A stretch of 14,278 nt of DNA. Source: Thermoplasmata archaeon (GTDB lineage: Archaea > Thermoplasmatota > Thermoplasmata > Halarchaeoplasmatales > Halarchaeoplasmataceae). Of this stretch, positions 1 to 6,572 are shown piece after piece (position 1 is the first letter of the stretch; each line of letters begins with the position of its first letter). The stretch spans positions 1-14,278 of the forward strand of contig JAFDTP010000044.1 in NCBI GenBank assembly GCA_019594195.1, in the 5' to 3' direction. The notes beneath the pieces are model-generated. The model saw only the letters and a program-made list of their open reading frames with translations. It did not search any database and was not told the origin of the DNA. Position numbers and translations under genes: made by a program.

Positions 1-461
1 CCAGAGAAATAATACAGGAATTCGGTGAAAGGATAGATGACGAGGATTCAATACTGTATTGGGCCGCAGAAAAAGACATACCGATTTATGTTCCTGGTAT
101 AACTGATGGAGCATTTGGATCTCAATTATGGATGTATTGGCAAAACAATAGGGAATTCAGTTTAGACCTGATGAAGGACGAGCAGGAATTGGCTGATCTA
201 GTCTTTCCAGCTGATAAAAGTGGAGCCTTGATAATCGGTGGAGGTATATCTAAACATCATACTATATGGTGGAATCAATTCCGAGGCGGTCTAGAAAGAG
301 CCGTCTATATAACGACGGCAGTGGAATACGACGGGTCTTTATCCGGTGCTAGAGCTAGAGAGGCTATCTCCTGGGGTAAGATAAACGAAGAGGCTGATCA
401 CTGTACCGTAAAAGGTGATGCGACCGTGCTTCTACCTCTTATCCTAGGCTCATTTTACTGA
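1..461 (+). CDS. dys: Deoxyhypusine synthase, C-terminal part (5' end cut by window)
   Basis: The enzyme transfers the aminobutyl group of spermidine to one lysine of translation factor aIF5A, the first step of hypusine formation, using NAD. The open frame runs in from the window edge (first whole codon at base 3), so the start and NAD-binding N-terminal half are missing; about 152 residues remain. Visible family signatures are the DIPIYVPGITDGAFGSQ segment, the GGGISKHH motif whose lysine (codon 252-254) matches the catalytic lysine that forms the enzyme-imine intermediate, and the AVEYDGSLSGAR...AISWGKI C-terminal block that builds the spermidine/NAD pocket. All these residues are intact, so the gene looks functional. 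It ends 1 bp from the convergent pyrI stop codon, leaving no room for a separate terminator. The assignment follows from the motifs and is secure; the missing part cannot be judged. Confidence 0.95.
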   Translation, partial: REIIQEFGERIDDEDSILYWAAEKDIPIYVPGITDGAFGSQLWMYWQNNREFSLDLMKDEQELADLVFPADKSGALIIGGGISKHHTIWWNQFRGGLERAVYITTAVEYDGSLSGARAREAISWGKINEEADHCTVKGDATVLLPLILGSFY

Positions 462-462
462 T

Positions 463-936
463 TCAGATAACGTTCTCAGATATCTCTTTTCCGATCATCT
501 CTCTCTCACAGTATGTACATCTCAGTTTAACTGGTTCTTCCTCGATGACTTCGAATTCACTATCGACCGGTTCTCTTTGATTGGTTATACAGTTCTTGTT
601 TTTGCATCTAACGATACCTTTAGCCAGGTCAGGGATCTCTACTCTATGTTTTTCGATGACCTCATAGTCCCTTATTATGTTCACAGTCGCATTGGGAGAT
701 ATGAGTGATATCTTGTCGAATTCTTCGTTCTTTAATTCCTTTCCTTCGACTTTTACGATGTCTTTTTTACCTTTGCTGCTATTCACATTCATCGCCATAC
801 TAACTATAGAGTCGATATCTCTATCTATCAGGTCTAATATTCTCAACACTTTCATACCCTGGCCTGCTTTTATATGGTCTATAACTGTACCATGTTCTAT
901 AGGTGTGATCTTTATTTTTTTACTTTCGTTTTTCAT
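463..936 (-). CDS. pyrI: Aspartate carbamoyltransferase regulatory subunit
   Basis: PyrI is the allosteric chain of aspartate transcarbamoylase; it binds nucleoside triphosphates in its N-terminal domain and docks on PyrB through a structural zinc domain, allowing end-product control of pyrimidine synthesis. The 157-residue length matches the family (about 150). The C-terminal domain carries the four zinc-binding cysteines C111, C116, C140 and C143 (CX4C then CX2C), the same spacing as in the Escherichia coli protein. The N-terminal part has the usual GTVIDHI motif (residues 16-22) near the nucleotide site. The start codon overlaps the pyrB stop as ATGA, and a GGAGGT Shine-Dalgarno sequence lies inside the end of pyrB six bases before the ATG, so the two chains are translationally coupled. 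Confident. Confidence 0.97.
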   Translation of the reverse strand: MKNESKKIKITPIEHGTVIDHIKAGQGMKVLRILDLIDRDIDSIVSMAMNVNSSKGKKDIVKVEGKELKNEEFDKISLISPNATVNIIRDYEVIEKHRVEIPDLAKGIVRCKNKNCITNQREPVDSEFEVIEEEPVKLRCTYCEREMIGKEISENVI

Positions 937-1868
937 CTTTCTACCTCCTGCAGAAGCTTCAACAAAGCCATCCTTATCGGCACACCGTTAGATGCTTGTT
1001 GGAAGTATCTAGCATTTTCTGTATCATCTACATCGGGCTTAATTTCATCGACCCTGGGTAATGGATGCATTATCTTTAAGTCGTCTTTTGTAGTTTGCAA
1101 CATGTCCTTCTCTATGTGGTAAGATTTTGCTACTTCTTCGTAATCCTTATCCGACGGGAATCGTTCTCTCTGGATCCTGGTCATATAAAGCAAGTCGAGT
1201 TCGTCTATCGCCTCTTTTATATTTTCGACTTCTTTGAATTCGATGTTTTGTTTTTTCAACGTATTTATTATCTCCTTAGGCATCTTCAATGAGGGTGGGG
1301 AGATGAAGGTCAGCTTCGTATCGAACATGCTCAGGGCCTTGGTCAGTGAGTGAACTGTCCTTCCATATTTCAGATCGCCGGCTATACCGATATGGTTGTT
1401 GGAAATACTGTCTTTTTCTTCCCTTATAGTGAAAAGGTCAAGTAGTGTCTGTGTGGGATGATGTCCAGCCCCATCTCCTGCATTTATCACGGGAACTTCG
1501 GAAAAATTAGAAGCTAATTTTGCCGCCCCTTCCTGTGGGTGTCTCAAGACTATGATATCAGCATACCCTGCAGCTACCCGGATAGTATCGGCAAGGGTTT
1601 CACCTTTTTTGGCTGAGGAGGTACCTGCCCTTGCGAAGCCGATGCAGCGACCTCCCATCCTCTTCATGGCTGCCTCGAAAGATAAGCGTGTCCGCGTACT
1701 GGGTTCGAAGAACAGGGTTGCTAATAGTTTGCCTTCGAGTTCATTATTTATTTTATCTCCCTCTGCTGCAGGCATCATATCTCCTGCCGTATCTAGTATG
1801 GTCTTTATCTCATCTACTGTGAAATCATCGATCGAAACTACATGTTTTTTATTGAAATCAGAGCTCAT
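933..1868 (-). CDS. pyrB: Aspartate carbamoyltransferase catalytic subunit
   Basis: PyrB condenses carbamoyl phosphate with aspartate to N-carbamoyl-aspartate, the committed step of pyrimidine synthesis, working as trimers held by PyrI dimers. The 311-residue length is standard. Motifs seen: the carbamoyl-phosphate loop FEPSTRTR (54-61), the 80s-loop lysine in SSAKKGE (84-90), HPTQT (137-141) with the catalytic histidine environment, GDLKYGR (164-170), and HPLPR (268-272) ahead of the aspartate-binding C-terminal domain. No key residue is missing. It is the first gene of a pyrB-pyrI operon. The ATG at 1868 lies about 30 bases downstream of a TATA-like element near 1899, so the mRNA has little or no leader; no bacterial-type PyrR site or leader-peptide attenuator is visible. 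Confidence 0.98.
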   Translation of the reverse strand: MSSDFNKKHVVSIDDFTVDEIKTILDTAGDMMPAAEGDKINNELEGKLLATLFFEPSTRTRLSFEAAMKRMGGRCIGFARAGTSSAKKGETLADTIRVAAGYADIIVLRHPQEGAAKLASNFSEVPVINAGDGAGHHPTQTLLDLFTIREEKDSISNNHIGIAGDLKYGRTVHSLTKALSMFDTKLTFISPPSLKMPKEIINTLKKQNIEFKEVENIKEAIDELDLLYMTRIQRERFPSDKDYEEVAKSYHIEKDMLQTTKDDLKIMHPLPRVDEIKPDVDDTENARYFQQASNGVPIRMALLKLLQEVER

Positions 1869-1893
1869 AGTATCAAGAGGGAATGTTCATCAT

Positions 1894-1910
1894 AGAATAT
1901 ATGGGTTTTG
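1894..1910 (-). promoter_or_regulatory. Archaeal promoter of pyrBI
   Basis: Read on the minus strand the element is CAAAACCCATATATTCT: an A-rich BRE-like stretch followed by a TATATT box centred near 1899, about 31 bases before the pyrB ATG. The spacing is that of a nearly leaderless archaeal transcript. Identified by inspection only. Confidence 0.55.
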
Positions 1911-1972
1911 GATGTAAGACATTTAAGACAGCTTTTGAAGACGTATCAACGAATAAAAGAGAATAAAGGTAG

Positions 1973-1979
1973 AAAAAAA
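1973..1979 (-). terminator. T-run terminator of the coiled-coil gene
   Basis: On the minus strand this is a run of seven T just past the stop of the gene ending at 2005, followed by more T-rich sequence. Archaeal RNA polymerase terminates at oligo-T tracts without needing a hairpin. It also separates this transcript from the pyrBI promoter downstream. Confidence 0.5.
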
Positions 1980-2004
1980 TAGGGTGGTTAGTCAAGGTCT
2001 TCTC

Positions 2005-2874
2005 TCAGAGCAGACCTGCTTTTTGCAGTGTCATTATGTCGTCGGTACCGAGTTTTTCTCCTTTTTTGAACTTTTCGTAAAGCTCTTCTGCTTCTTTCTG
2101 TGTCTCTGTTTCCTCTTTTTCTTTCTTTGCTCTTTTCTGTTTCTTCTTGAGACCAGATATTATCTTACTGTAATCTCTTACTTCGTTCACTGCCTCTATG
2201 TGTTTTTCGTGGTAATCGTCGCCTTTTTCTTTCGCCTTCACAAACCTTTCCTGTGCATCGTCGGCTTTCTCTCTGATCTCGTCGGCTTTCTCGAATTTTT
2301 CTAGCATCTCGTCGTGCTTCTCTTGTGCCTCTTCAGCCAGTTCCGAAACTCTACTGTGGTATTCCTCGGCTTTTTCTCTTGCTTCCTCGAGTTTTTCTCT
2401 ATATTCCTTTATCTGCTCGTTCTCTTCGATCAGTTTTTTCCGTTCGTTAAGTTCTTCCTGCCTATTGGAGATCTTATCTATGATCTCTTTCTCTTCTTCT
2501 GGGCTCAAGACGTTCGTCATCTGCTTGTACTCAAGTTCTTCGATCTCGTCTTTCAATTTGTTTATCGACTTACCGTCTTTAGGCAGGACTTTTTTCTTTT
2601 CTTCTTCTAGTTTTCTAGATAATTCATTGACTTTCTCATTGTACTCGTCTCTCTTTTCCTTGAACTCTTTGACCTTCTCGTTCAACTCGTTTCTCTCTTC
2701 TTTCAGCTCATTGCCAGTTTCTATTAGCTCTTTGACCTGGGTATTATATTCGTCTCTCTTTTTTACCCATTTTTTCGCTTCGTCGTTCTTTTCGTCCCTA
2801 AGCTTCTTGTATTTATCGGCCCGAGAATTGGCCTTCTCCTTTTTTTCCTCCAACTCCTCTAAAAGCTCAGTCAT
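2005..2874 (-). CDS. COG1340-type archaeal coiled-coil protein of unknown function
   Basis: A 289-residue protein made almost entirely of charged heptad-like sequence, with no signal peptide or membrane segment. Two long coiled-coil stretches (about 1-95 and 125-260) are separated by a break around VLPKDGKS (96-103). The segment IEELEYKQMTNVLSPEEEKEI (111-131) resembles the conserved signature of the archaeal coiled-coil family I know as COG1340, whose members are sometimes mislabelled phosphoserine phosphatase; no phosphatase motif is present here. A short non-coil tail (YEKFKKGEKLGTDDIMTLQKAGLL, positions 266-289) ends the protein and may be a small docking module. The ATG at 2874 has an in-frame TAG two codons upstream, so it is the earliest ATG available. 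It stands alone with its own promoter and is divergent from the M18 gene. Its cellular role is unknown. Confidence 0.9.
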   Translation of the reverse strand: MTELLEELEEKKEKANSRADKYKKLRDEKNDEAKKWVKKRDEYNTQVKELIETGNELKEERNELNEKVKEFKEKRDEYNEKVNELSRKLEEEKKKVLPKDGKSINKLKDEIEELEYKQMTNVLSPEEEKEIIDKISNRQEELNERKKLIEENEQIKEYREKLEEAREKAEEYHSRVSELAEEAQEKHDEMLEKFEKADEIREKADDAQERFVKAKEKGDDYHEKHIEAVNEVRDYSKIISGLKKKQKRAKKEKEETETQKEAEELYEKFKKGEKLGTDDIMTLQKAGLL

Positions 2875-2917
2875 AGTCTATTGCACTGTCCAGTAATCTT
2901 TTTTGAATTCGATTCAC
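2867..2917 (-). CDS. Possible 16-codon leader ORF overlapping the coiled-coil gene start
   Basis: A GTG at 2917 opens a frame encoding VNRIQKRLLDSAIDYD, stopping at a TGA (2869-2867) that overlaps the first codons of the downstream gene in another frame. The GTG sits about 25 bases from the centre of the TATA box at 2939-2945, which is where transcription would be expected to begin, so leaderless translation of this peptide followed by reinitiation at the ATG of 2874 is conceivable. There is no homology to support it, and it may be an ordinary 40-base 5' UTR. Confidence 0.2.
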   Translation of the reverse strand: MNRIQKRLLDSAIDYD

Positions 2918-2937
2918 GTATTCAATATCCGGGGCAT

Positions 2938-2952
2938 TTATAATACTTTCGG
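2938..2952 (-). promoter_or_regulatory. Archaeal promoter of the coiled-coil gene
   Basis: On the minus strand: CCGAAAGTATTATAA, i.e. a BRE (CGAAAG) followed by a TATTATA box centred at 2942. The thirteen-base core CGAAAGTATTATA is identical to that of the winged-helix/purE promoter at 8311-8323. Unlike the other promoters here, it lies about 68 bases from the annotated ATG, implying a transcript leader of about 40 bases. Confidence 0.65.
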
Positions 2953-3013
2953 ACTTTCATCTACTATAGAGTGCGCCGAATTTATTAACTAAAGACATCC
3001 ACCGGATATCTTT

Positions 3014-3029
3014 CGAGAAAAAATAAATA
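3014..3029 (+). promoter_or_regulatory. Archaeal promoter of the M18 aminopeptidase gene
   Basis: CGAGAAAAAATAAATA combines a purine-rich BRE and a TATA-like AAATAAATA centred at about 3025, some 35 bases before the ATG at 3060, giving a predicted leader of under 10 bases. The divergent coiled-coil promoter lies about 80 bases away. Confidence 0.55.
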
Positions 3030-3059
3030 ACAGCAGTTAACTCGAACCACTAGAATATT

Positions 3060-4487
3060 ATGGCTGAAGAAGAATCAGGATCAGATCTAGAAGAAAAACT
3101 TGGCTACGAACCCCAGAACGTTTGGGAAGACGTTGACGAGGATGAGAAAAAAAACATATTTGATTTCGCCGATGATTATAGGGAATTTTTGAACTCATCC
3201 AAAACTGAAAGACAGGCCGTTGAAACTTCAGAGAAAATACTCAGAGAAGATGGGTTCAAAGCTATCAGCGAGTACGAGGAACTAGAGCCGGGAGACAAGG
3301 TGTATTATGTCAATCGGAACAAGAGCATAGCCGCGGCGATAATCGGTGATAAAGAATTAACCCATGGTTTGAATCTCGTGACAAGCCATATCGATGCGCC
3401 TAGGCTCGATTTGAAAGCTAGACCGCTCTACGAGGATAAAGAAGCTTCGATGGCCCTTCTCCAGACACATTATTATGGAGGCATAAAGAAATATCAGTGG
3501 GTTAGTATCCCACTCGCCATAAAGGGTCGAGTAGTGAAAGAGGACGGTACCCCCGTGGACATATCCATAGGTGACGACCCTGACGATCCGATCTTCGTTA
3601 TAAGTGATCTCCTACCCCACCTTTCGAAGAAAAAGCAGGGAGAAAGAAAGATGAAGGAAGTGATCAAAGGTGAAGAACTCAATATCATCGTTGCCGGTAT
3701 ACCGATCGATGAAGAGGATATCGAGGAAAAAGTCAAGATCAAAGTCTTGAAACTTTTGAACGAGAAATACGATATCACAGAGGAAGATCTAACTAGTGCT
3801 GAACTAGAGATAATACCTGCCTACGATGCTCGTGATGTTGGCTTTGATAGGAGTATGGTAGGAGGTTATGGTCATGATGATAGGGTCTGCGCCTATACAT
3901 CTTTGAGAGCCATCCTCGAATTGGAAAAACCCGATAAGACAGCGGCAGTGATATTCTTCGATAAAGAAGAGATAGGAAGTGAGGGAAATACAGGTGCGAA
4001 TTCTGAAATGCTTGAGACTTTTTATTCCCAGCTATTAAAAAAGGTTAAAGGAGATTACACGATGCATCAACACAGAGAGATGCTGGACAACTCTAAAGCG
4101 ATATCTGGGGACGTGAGTCCTGCAGTAAATCCATCCTTCAAAAGTGTACATGAAATGCAGAACGCCGCTTCCTTCGGTAAAGGGATAGCTATAAACAAAT
4201 TCACCGGTGCTGGAGGTAAGTACTCAGCTAACGATGCACACGCAGAATATGTCGCTCTGATAAGAAGAGCATTCAATCAAAATGATGTTCATTGGCAGAC
4301 CGCTGAGCTAGGCAAAGTCGATGAAGGCGGTGGAGGTACGGTAGCTAAATTCCTAGCCGAACTGAATATAGACGTGATCGATGCCGGTACTCCAGTCCTC
4401 GGCATGCACGCGCCCTACGAACTACTATCGAAGAGTGATCTGTATCATACGTTCAAGGGTTACGAGGCATTCCTGAAAACCGAATAG
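3060..4487 (+). CDS. M18 family zinc aminopeptidase (aspartyl aminopeptidase-like)
   Basis: A cytosolic metallo-aminopeptidase that removes N-terminal residues from peptides; the family uses two zinc ions and forms large tetrahedral dodecamers. The 475-residue length is typical of the longer M18 form known from Clostridia and Thermotogae. Recognised motifs: SHIDAPRLDLK (109-119, first zinc ligand H110), THYYGGIKKYQW (136-147, substrate/insert region of this subfamily), GHDDRVCAY (271-279, bridging aspartate), DKEEIGSEG (301-309, catalytic/ligand glutamates), SGDVSPA (349-355) and GMHAPYE (448-454, second histidine ligand). All expected metal ligands are present. An acidic N-terminal extension (MAEEESGSDLEEK) fits the salt-adapted proteome. 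It is a single gene with its own promoter, convergent with rqcH. M18 is patchy in archaea, so transfer from bacteria is possible. Whether it prefers acidic residues is not readable from the sequence. Confidence 0.95.
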   Translation: MAEEESGSDLEEKLGYEPQNVWEDVDEDEKKNIFDFADDYREFLNSSKTERQAVETSEKILREDGFKAISEYEELEPGDKVYYVNRNKSIAAAIIGDKELTHGLNLVTSHIDAPRLDLKARPLYEDKEASMALLQTHYYGGIKKYQWVSIPLAIKGRVVKEDGTPVDISIGDDPDDPIFVISDLLPHLSKKKQGERKMKEVIKGEELNIIVAGIPIDEEDIEEKVKIKVLKLLNEKYDITEEDLTSAELEIIPAYDARDVGFDRSMVGGYGHDDRVCAYTSLRAILELEKPDKTAAVIFFDKEEIGSEGNTGANSEMLETFYSQLLKKVKGDYTMHQHREMLDNSKAISGDVSPAVNPSFKSVHEMQNAASFGKGIAINKFTGAGGKYSANDAHAEYVALIRRAFNQNDVHWQTAELGKVDEGGGGTVAKFLAELNIDVIDAGTPVLGMHAPYELLSKSDLYHTFKGYEAFLKTE

Positions 4488-4499
4488 ATAGTTGATCGG

Positions 4500-4505
4500 A
4501 AAAAA
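4500..4505 (-). terminator. T-run terminator for rqcH
   Basis: Six A on the plus strand give a T6 run just past the rqcH stop codon (4510-4512) in the minus-strand transcript. It lies within the 22 bp between the convergent M18 and rqcH genes. Confidence 0.4.
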
Positions 4506-4509
4506 CCCT

Positions 4510-6447
4510 TCAACTTTTTTCTATCAATTTTACGTCACCAGGAGGGATTATTTTTTGTATCTCACTTATCGGGACAGAAAAATAATCCGACATCTCATTG
4601 GCGAAGTTATTCTTATCCCTTGAGCCAGGTATAAAAACCGCTTTTTTCTTTATTAGATCCTCGTCCCAATTTTCTATCGCGAATGAAGGTGCACACATCA
4701 CCTTTTTTTTCCCTTCATATTCGATCTCGACCAGGACCGCTCTCATGGGCAAGTCGTCGTGATAGTTCCTTTTACCTCTGATCACGAATGCACCGGTAGG
4801 CAGTGACTCCCCGGCCTCCGCAGATTTGCTGACCTGATCCGGTTTTACCCAATAGGCACTACCAGCGCTTATCCCCCTTTTCCACTCTTTAGAATGTAAT
4901 ATTGAATACTGGCAGGCCTCTTTCAAGGTAGCTTCACCGATCTCTTCTTTATCACCTCTTTTGACAACCACGCTTGGTGCTCCACCGGCTTCAGCATGAG
5001 CGTAACGGTCATATTTCTCTAGATATTTTTTTACGACCTCTTCATTAGTCTTGCTGTCTTTACCAGCTATAACCATATGGCCTTCGCTCGAAATGAACCA
5101 CTTATATCTATCGAACCAATGATCTATAGTCGGTTCTTTGCGATCTCTTTCTCTTTCCTTTTGTTTACCTTCTTCTATCTCTTTTTTGGTCTTCTCTATA
5201 GCTTCTTCAGCTCCTTTTATCTTTCTTTTACATTTCTTACTCTTCTCATAATGTTTCTGTGCGTTCTCGTTGACATCCTTTCTAAAATCCAACTTTACGT
5301 TTTTTGTGTGGTGTTCTCCTTCTTTTTCTCCATCTAGTTCTACTACCACGTATTCATCTGAATCATTGAGCTGGAGAACACTTTCCAGATCTCTGATATC
5401 CGAGTAGATCTTTTCTCGGTCCCCCTCTCTTCTAGCTTTATGAATCTGATCCAAAAGTTTTTGGCAGGCGTTGTAATTTTGATATATAAGCTCTGCTTTT
5501 ATCTTGTTCTCTTCTTCATCTTCTTTGAGATCCTTTATAGCTCTTTTCTGGCTCGCTAGCTTTCTCTCCGCCCTTGACTTCTCCTCCTTTTGCTCCTCCG
5601 TTTCTTCGCTTTCTTCAGACCTGAATGCCATGTCTAGAGCTCGATTGTAGGTGACGAACATCTCTTTTTCAAGCTCTTCATACTGCTGGAGGGAAAAAGG
5701 GACCGCATCTATTATATCATCATCCGCGTCCTTGATAACGTGGGGCTCTAGATCATCTTCCTCTATATGCTTTTTCATCCTGCGTATCACTCGTCTTATG
5801 TCGGGAGCGAGACCATCGAGATCTTCGATATGCTTGTCGACATTTATACGAGTGCATATCTCCTCTGCGTATTTCCCTCCTAGATTTAAGTCCACGGCCA
5901 AAGTTCTCACTAGGTCTTTATCAGAGTCTGCAAGTATCTCACTTATCTCTTCTCTCCCTAGAGTGAAAGGCTGTATCCTTGAAGGAGGGAATTTATACTC
6001 GTAACCTTCTTTCAGTTCTCTATGACTCCATGATTCAGAACGATAAGGAACAAGTATGTGTTTTTCACCCTCCAATATCAGGTTGCCTTTTCCAAACACC
6101 TCGAATATCAATCTACTTTTCTTTTCTTTTTGTAGCTCGAAGATAACGACTCTATCGAACTCGTGCTGTTCTACACTGGTTATGGTCGCGTTGCTGGTGT
6201 ACTTTCTCATGAGCATCACGTAATCCCCGGGTTTTTTTGGATTATCTTTGTTTTCCTCGGTCAGATAGAGGCCCTTACCGACTTTGAAGAGGAGCATCTT
6301 CTTACCTTCTCCAGGCACGTAGATGCGGAGGAGGATTTCTCCTTTGTTCGGCTGATATACCTTCTTAACGAATCCTCCCTCCAGTGATTTAAGCTCGTTT
6401 ACCGCAGCTCTTATCTCAAGGGCCTCCATCTCATCTTTCATCGTCAT
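4510..6447 (-). CDS. rqcH: NFACT / RqcH-type ribosome quality-control protein
   Basis: Archaeal member of the NEMF/Rqc2/RqcH family, which binds large ribosomal subunits carrying stalled peptidyl-tRNA and, in studied members, recruits tRNA for C-terminal alanine-type tailing. Domain order is clear: NFACT-N (about 1-180) with the conserved DR pair in QHEFDRVVIF (about 98-99), a helix-hairpin-helix-like GGKYAEEIC (about 190-198), a coiled coil middle (about 255-440) rich in Glu/Lys, and NFACT-R from about 442 with HWFDRYKWFISSEGHMVIAG and the HAEAGGAPSVVVK block, then a C-terminal NFACT-C-like region. The length (about 645) matches archaeal homologues. The frame can begin at GTG 6450, ATG 6447 or ATG 6441; an AT-rich TATA element at 6466-6480 fits either ATG as a leaderless start, and family alignment from memory favours MKDEM at 6441. 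It is a single gene. The tailing activity is inferred from the family. Confidence 0.93.
   Translation of the reverse strand: MTMKDEMEALEIRAAVNELKSLEGGFVKKVYQPNKGEILLRIYVPGEGKKMLLFKVGKGLYLTEENKDNPKKPGDYVMLMRKYTSNATITSVEQHEFDRVVIFELQKEKKSRLIFEVFGKGNLILEGEKHILVPYRSESWSHRELKEGYEYKFPPSRIQPFTLGREEISEILADSDKDLVRTLAVDLNLGGKYAEEICTRINVDKHIEDLDGLAPDIRRVIRRMKKHIEEDDLEPHVIKDADDDIIDAVPFSLQQYEELEKEMFVTYNRALDMAFRSEESEETEEQKEEKSRAERKLASQKRAIKDLKEDEEENKIKAELIYQNYNACQKLLDQIHKARREGDREKIYSDIRDLESVLQLNDSDEYVVVELDGEKEGEHHTKNVKLDFRKDVNENAQKHYEKSKKCKRKIKGAEEAIEKTKKEIEEGKQKERERDRKEPTIDHWFDRYKWFISSEGHMVIAGKDSKTNEEVVKKYLEKYDRYAHAEAGGAPSVVVKRGDKEEIGEATLKEACQYSILHSKEWKRGISAGSAYWVKPDQVSKSAEAGESLPTGAFVIRGKRNYHDDLPMRAVLVEIEYEGKKKVMCAPSFAIENWDEDLIKKKAVFIPGSRDKNNFANEMSDYFSVPISEIQKIIPPGDVKLIEKS
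4515..4520 (+). terminator. T-run terminator for the M18 gene
   Basis: A T6 run 28 bases past the M18 stop codon, located inside the 3' end of the convergent rqcH gene. With the A-run at 4500-4505 it forms a compact bidirectional termination region. Confidence 0.4.
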
Positions 6448-6465
6448 CACTCTTGTTTTGATGTC

Positions 6466-6481
6466 AAATAATATTTTAATA
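6466..6481 (-). promoter_or_regulatory. Archaeal promoter of rqcH
   Basis: On the minus strand ATATTAAAATATTATT, preceded by CCAA, gives one or two overlapping TATA boxes centred near 6475 and 6468. These are about 27 bases before the ATG candidates at 6447 and 6441 respectively, so transcription is predicted to be leaderless. Confidence 0.5.
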
Positions 6482-6533
6482 TTTGGAACACAAATCCCTC
6501 TTCCGACTCATAAAACTTGTGGGGAAGTGCAGT

Positions 6534-6544
6534 AAAATAAAAAA
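6534..6544 (-). terminator. T-run terminator of the purine operon
   Basis: Plus-strand AAAATAAAAAA reads TTTTTTATTTT on the minus strand, about 30 bases past the purC stop codon. It is well placed to end the winged-helix-purE-purC transcript before the rqcH promoter. Confidence 0.5.
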
Positions 6545-6572
6545 GAGTACGGGGTTTTTGTTGGGTGAATTT

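Noticed and set aside
2001..2874. Possible tandem repeats in the coiled-coil gene (recurring TCGTC, CTTTCTC and TTCTTC words)
   Set aside because: The words are irregular and follow from repeated Glu/Lys/Asp codons; I found no fixed repeat unit, so it is not a true DNA repeat or CRISPR.
1984..2896. Several plus-strand Phe/Ser/Leu-rich open frames opposite the coiled-coil gene
   Set aside because: Glu/Lys codons (GAA, GAG, AAA, AAG) read backwards give Phe, Ser and Leu runs; these are mirror images of the coiled coil rather than membrane proteins.
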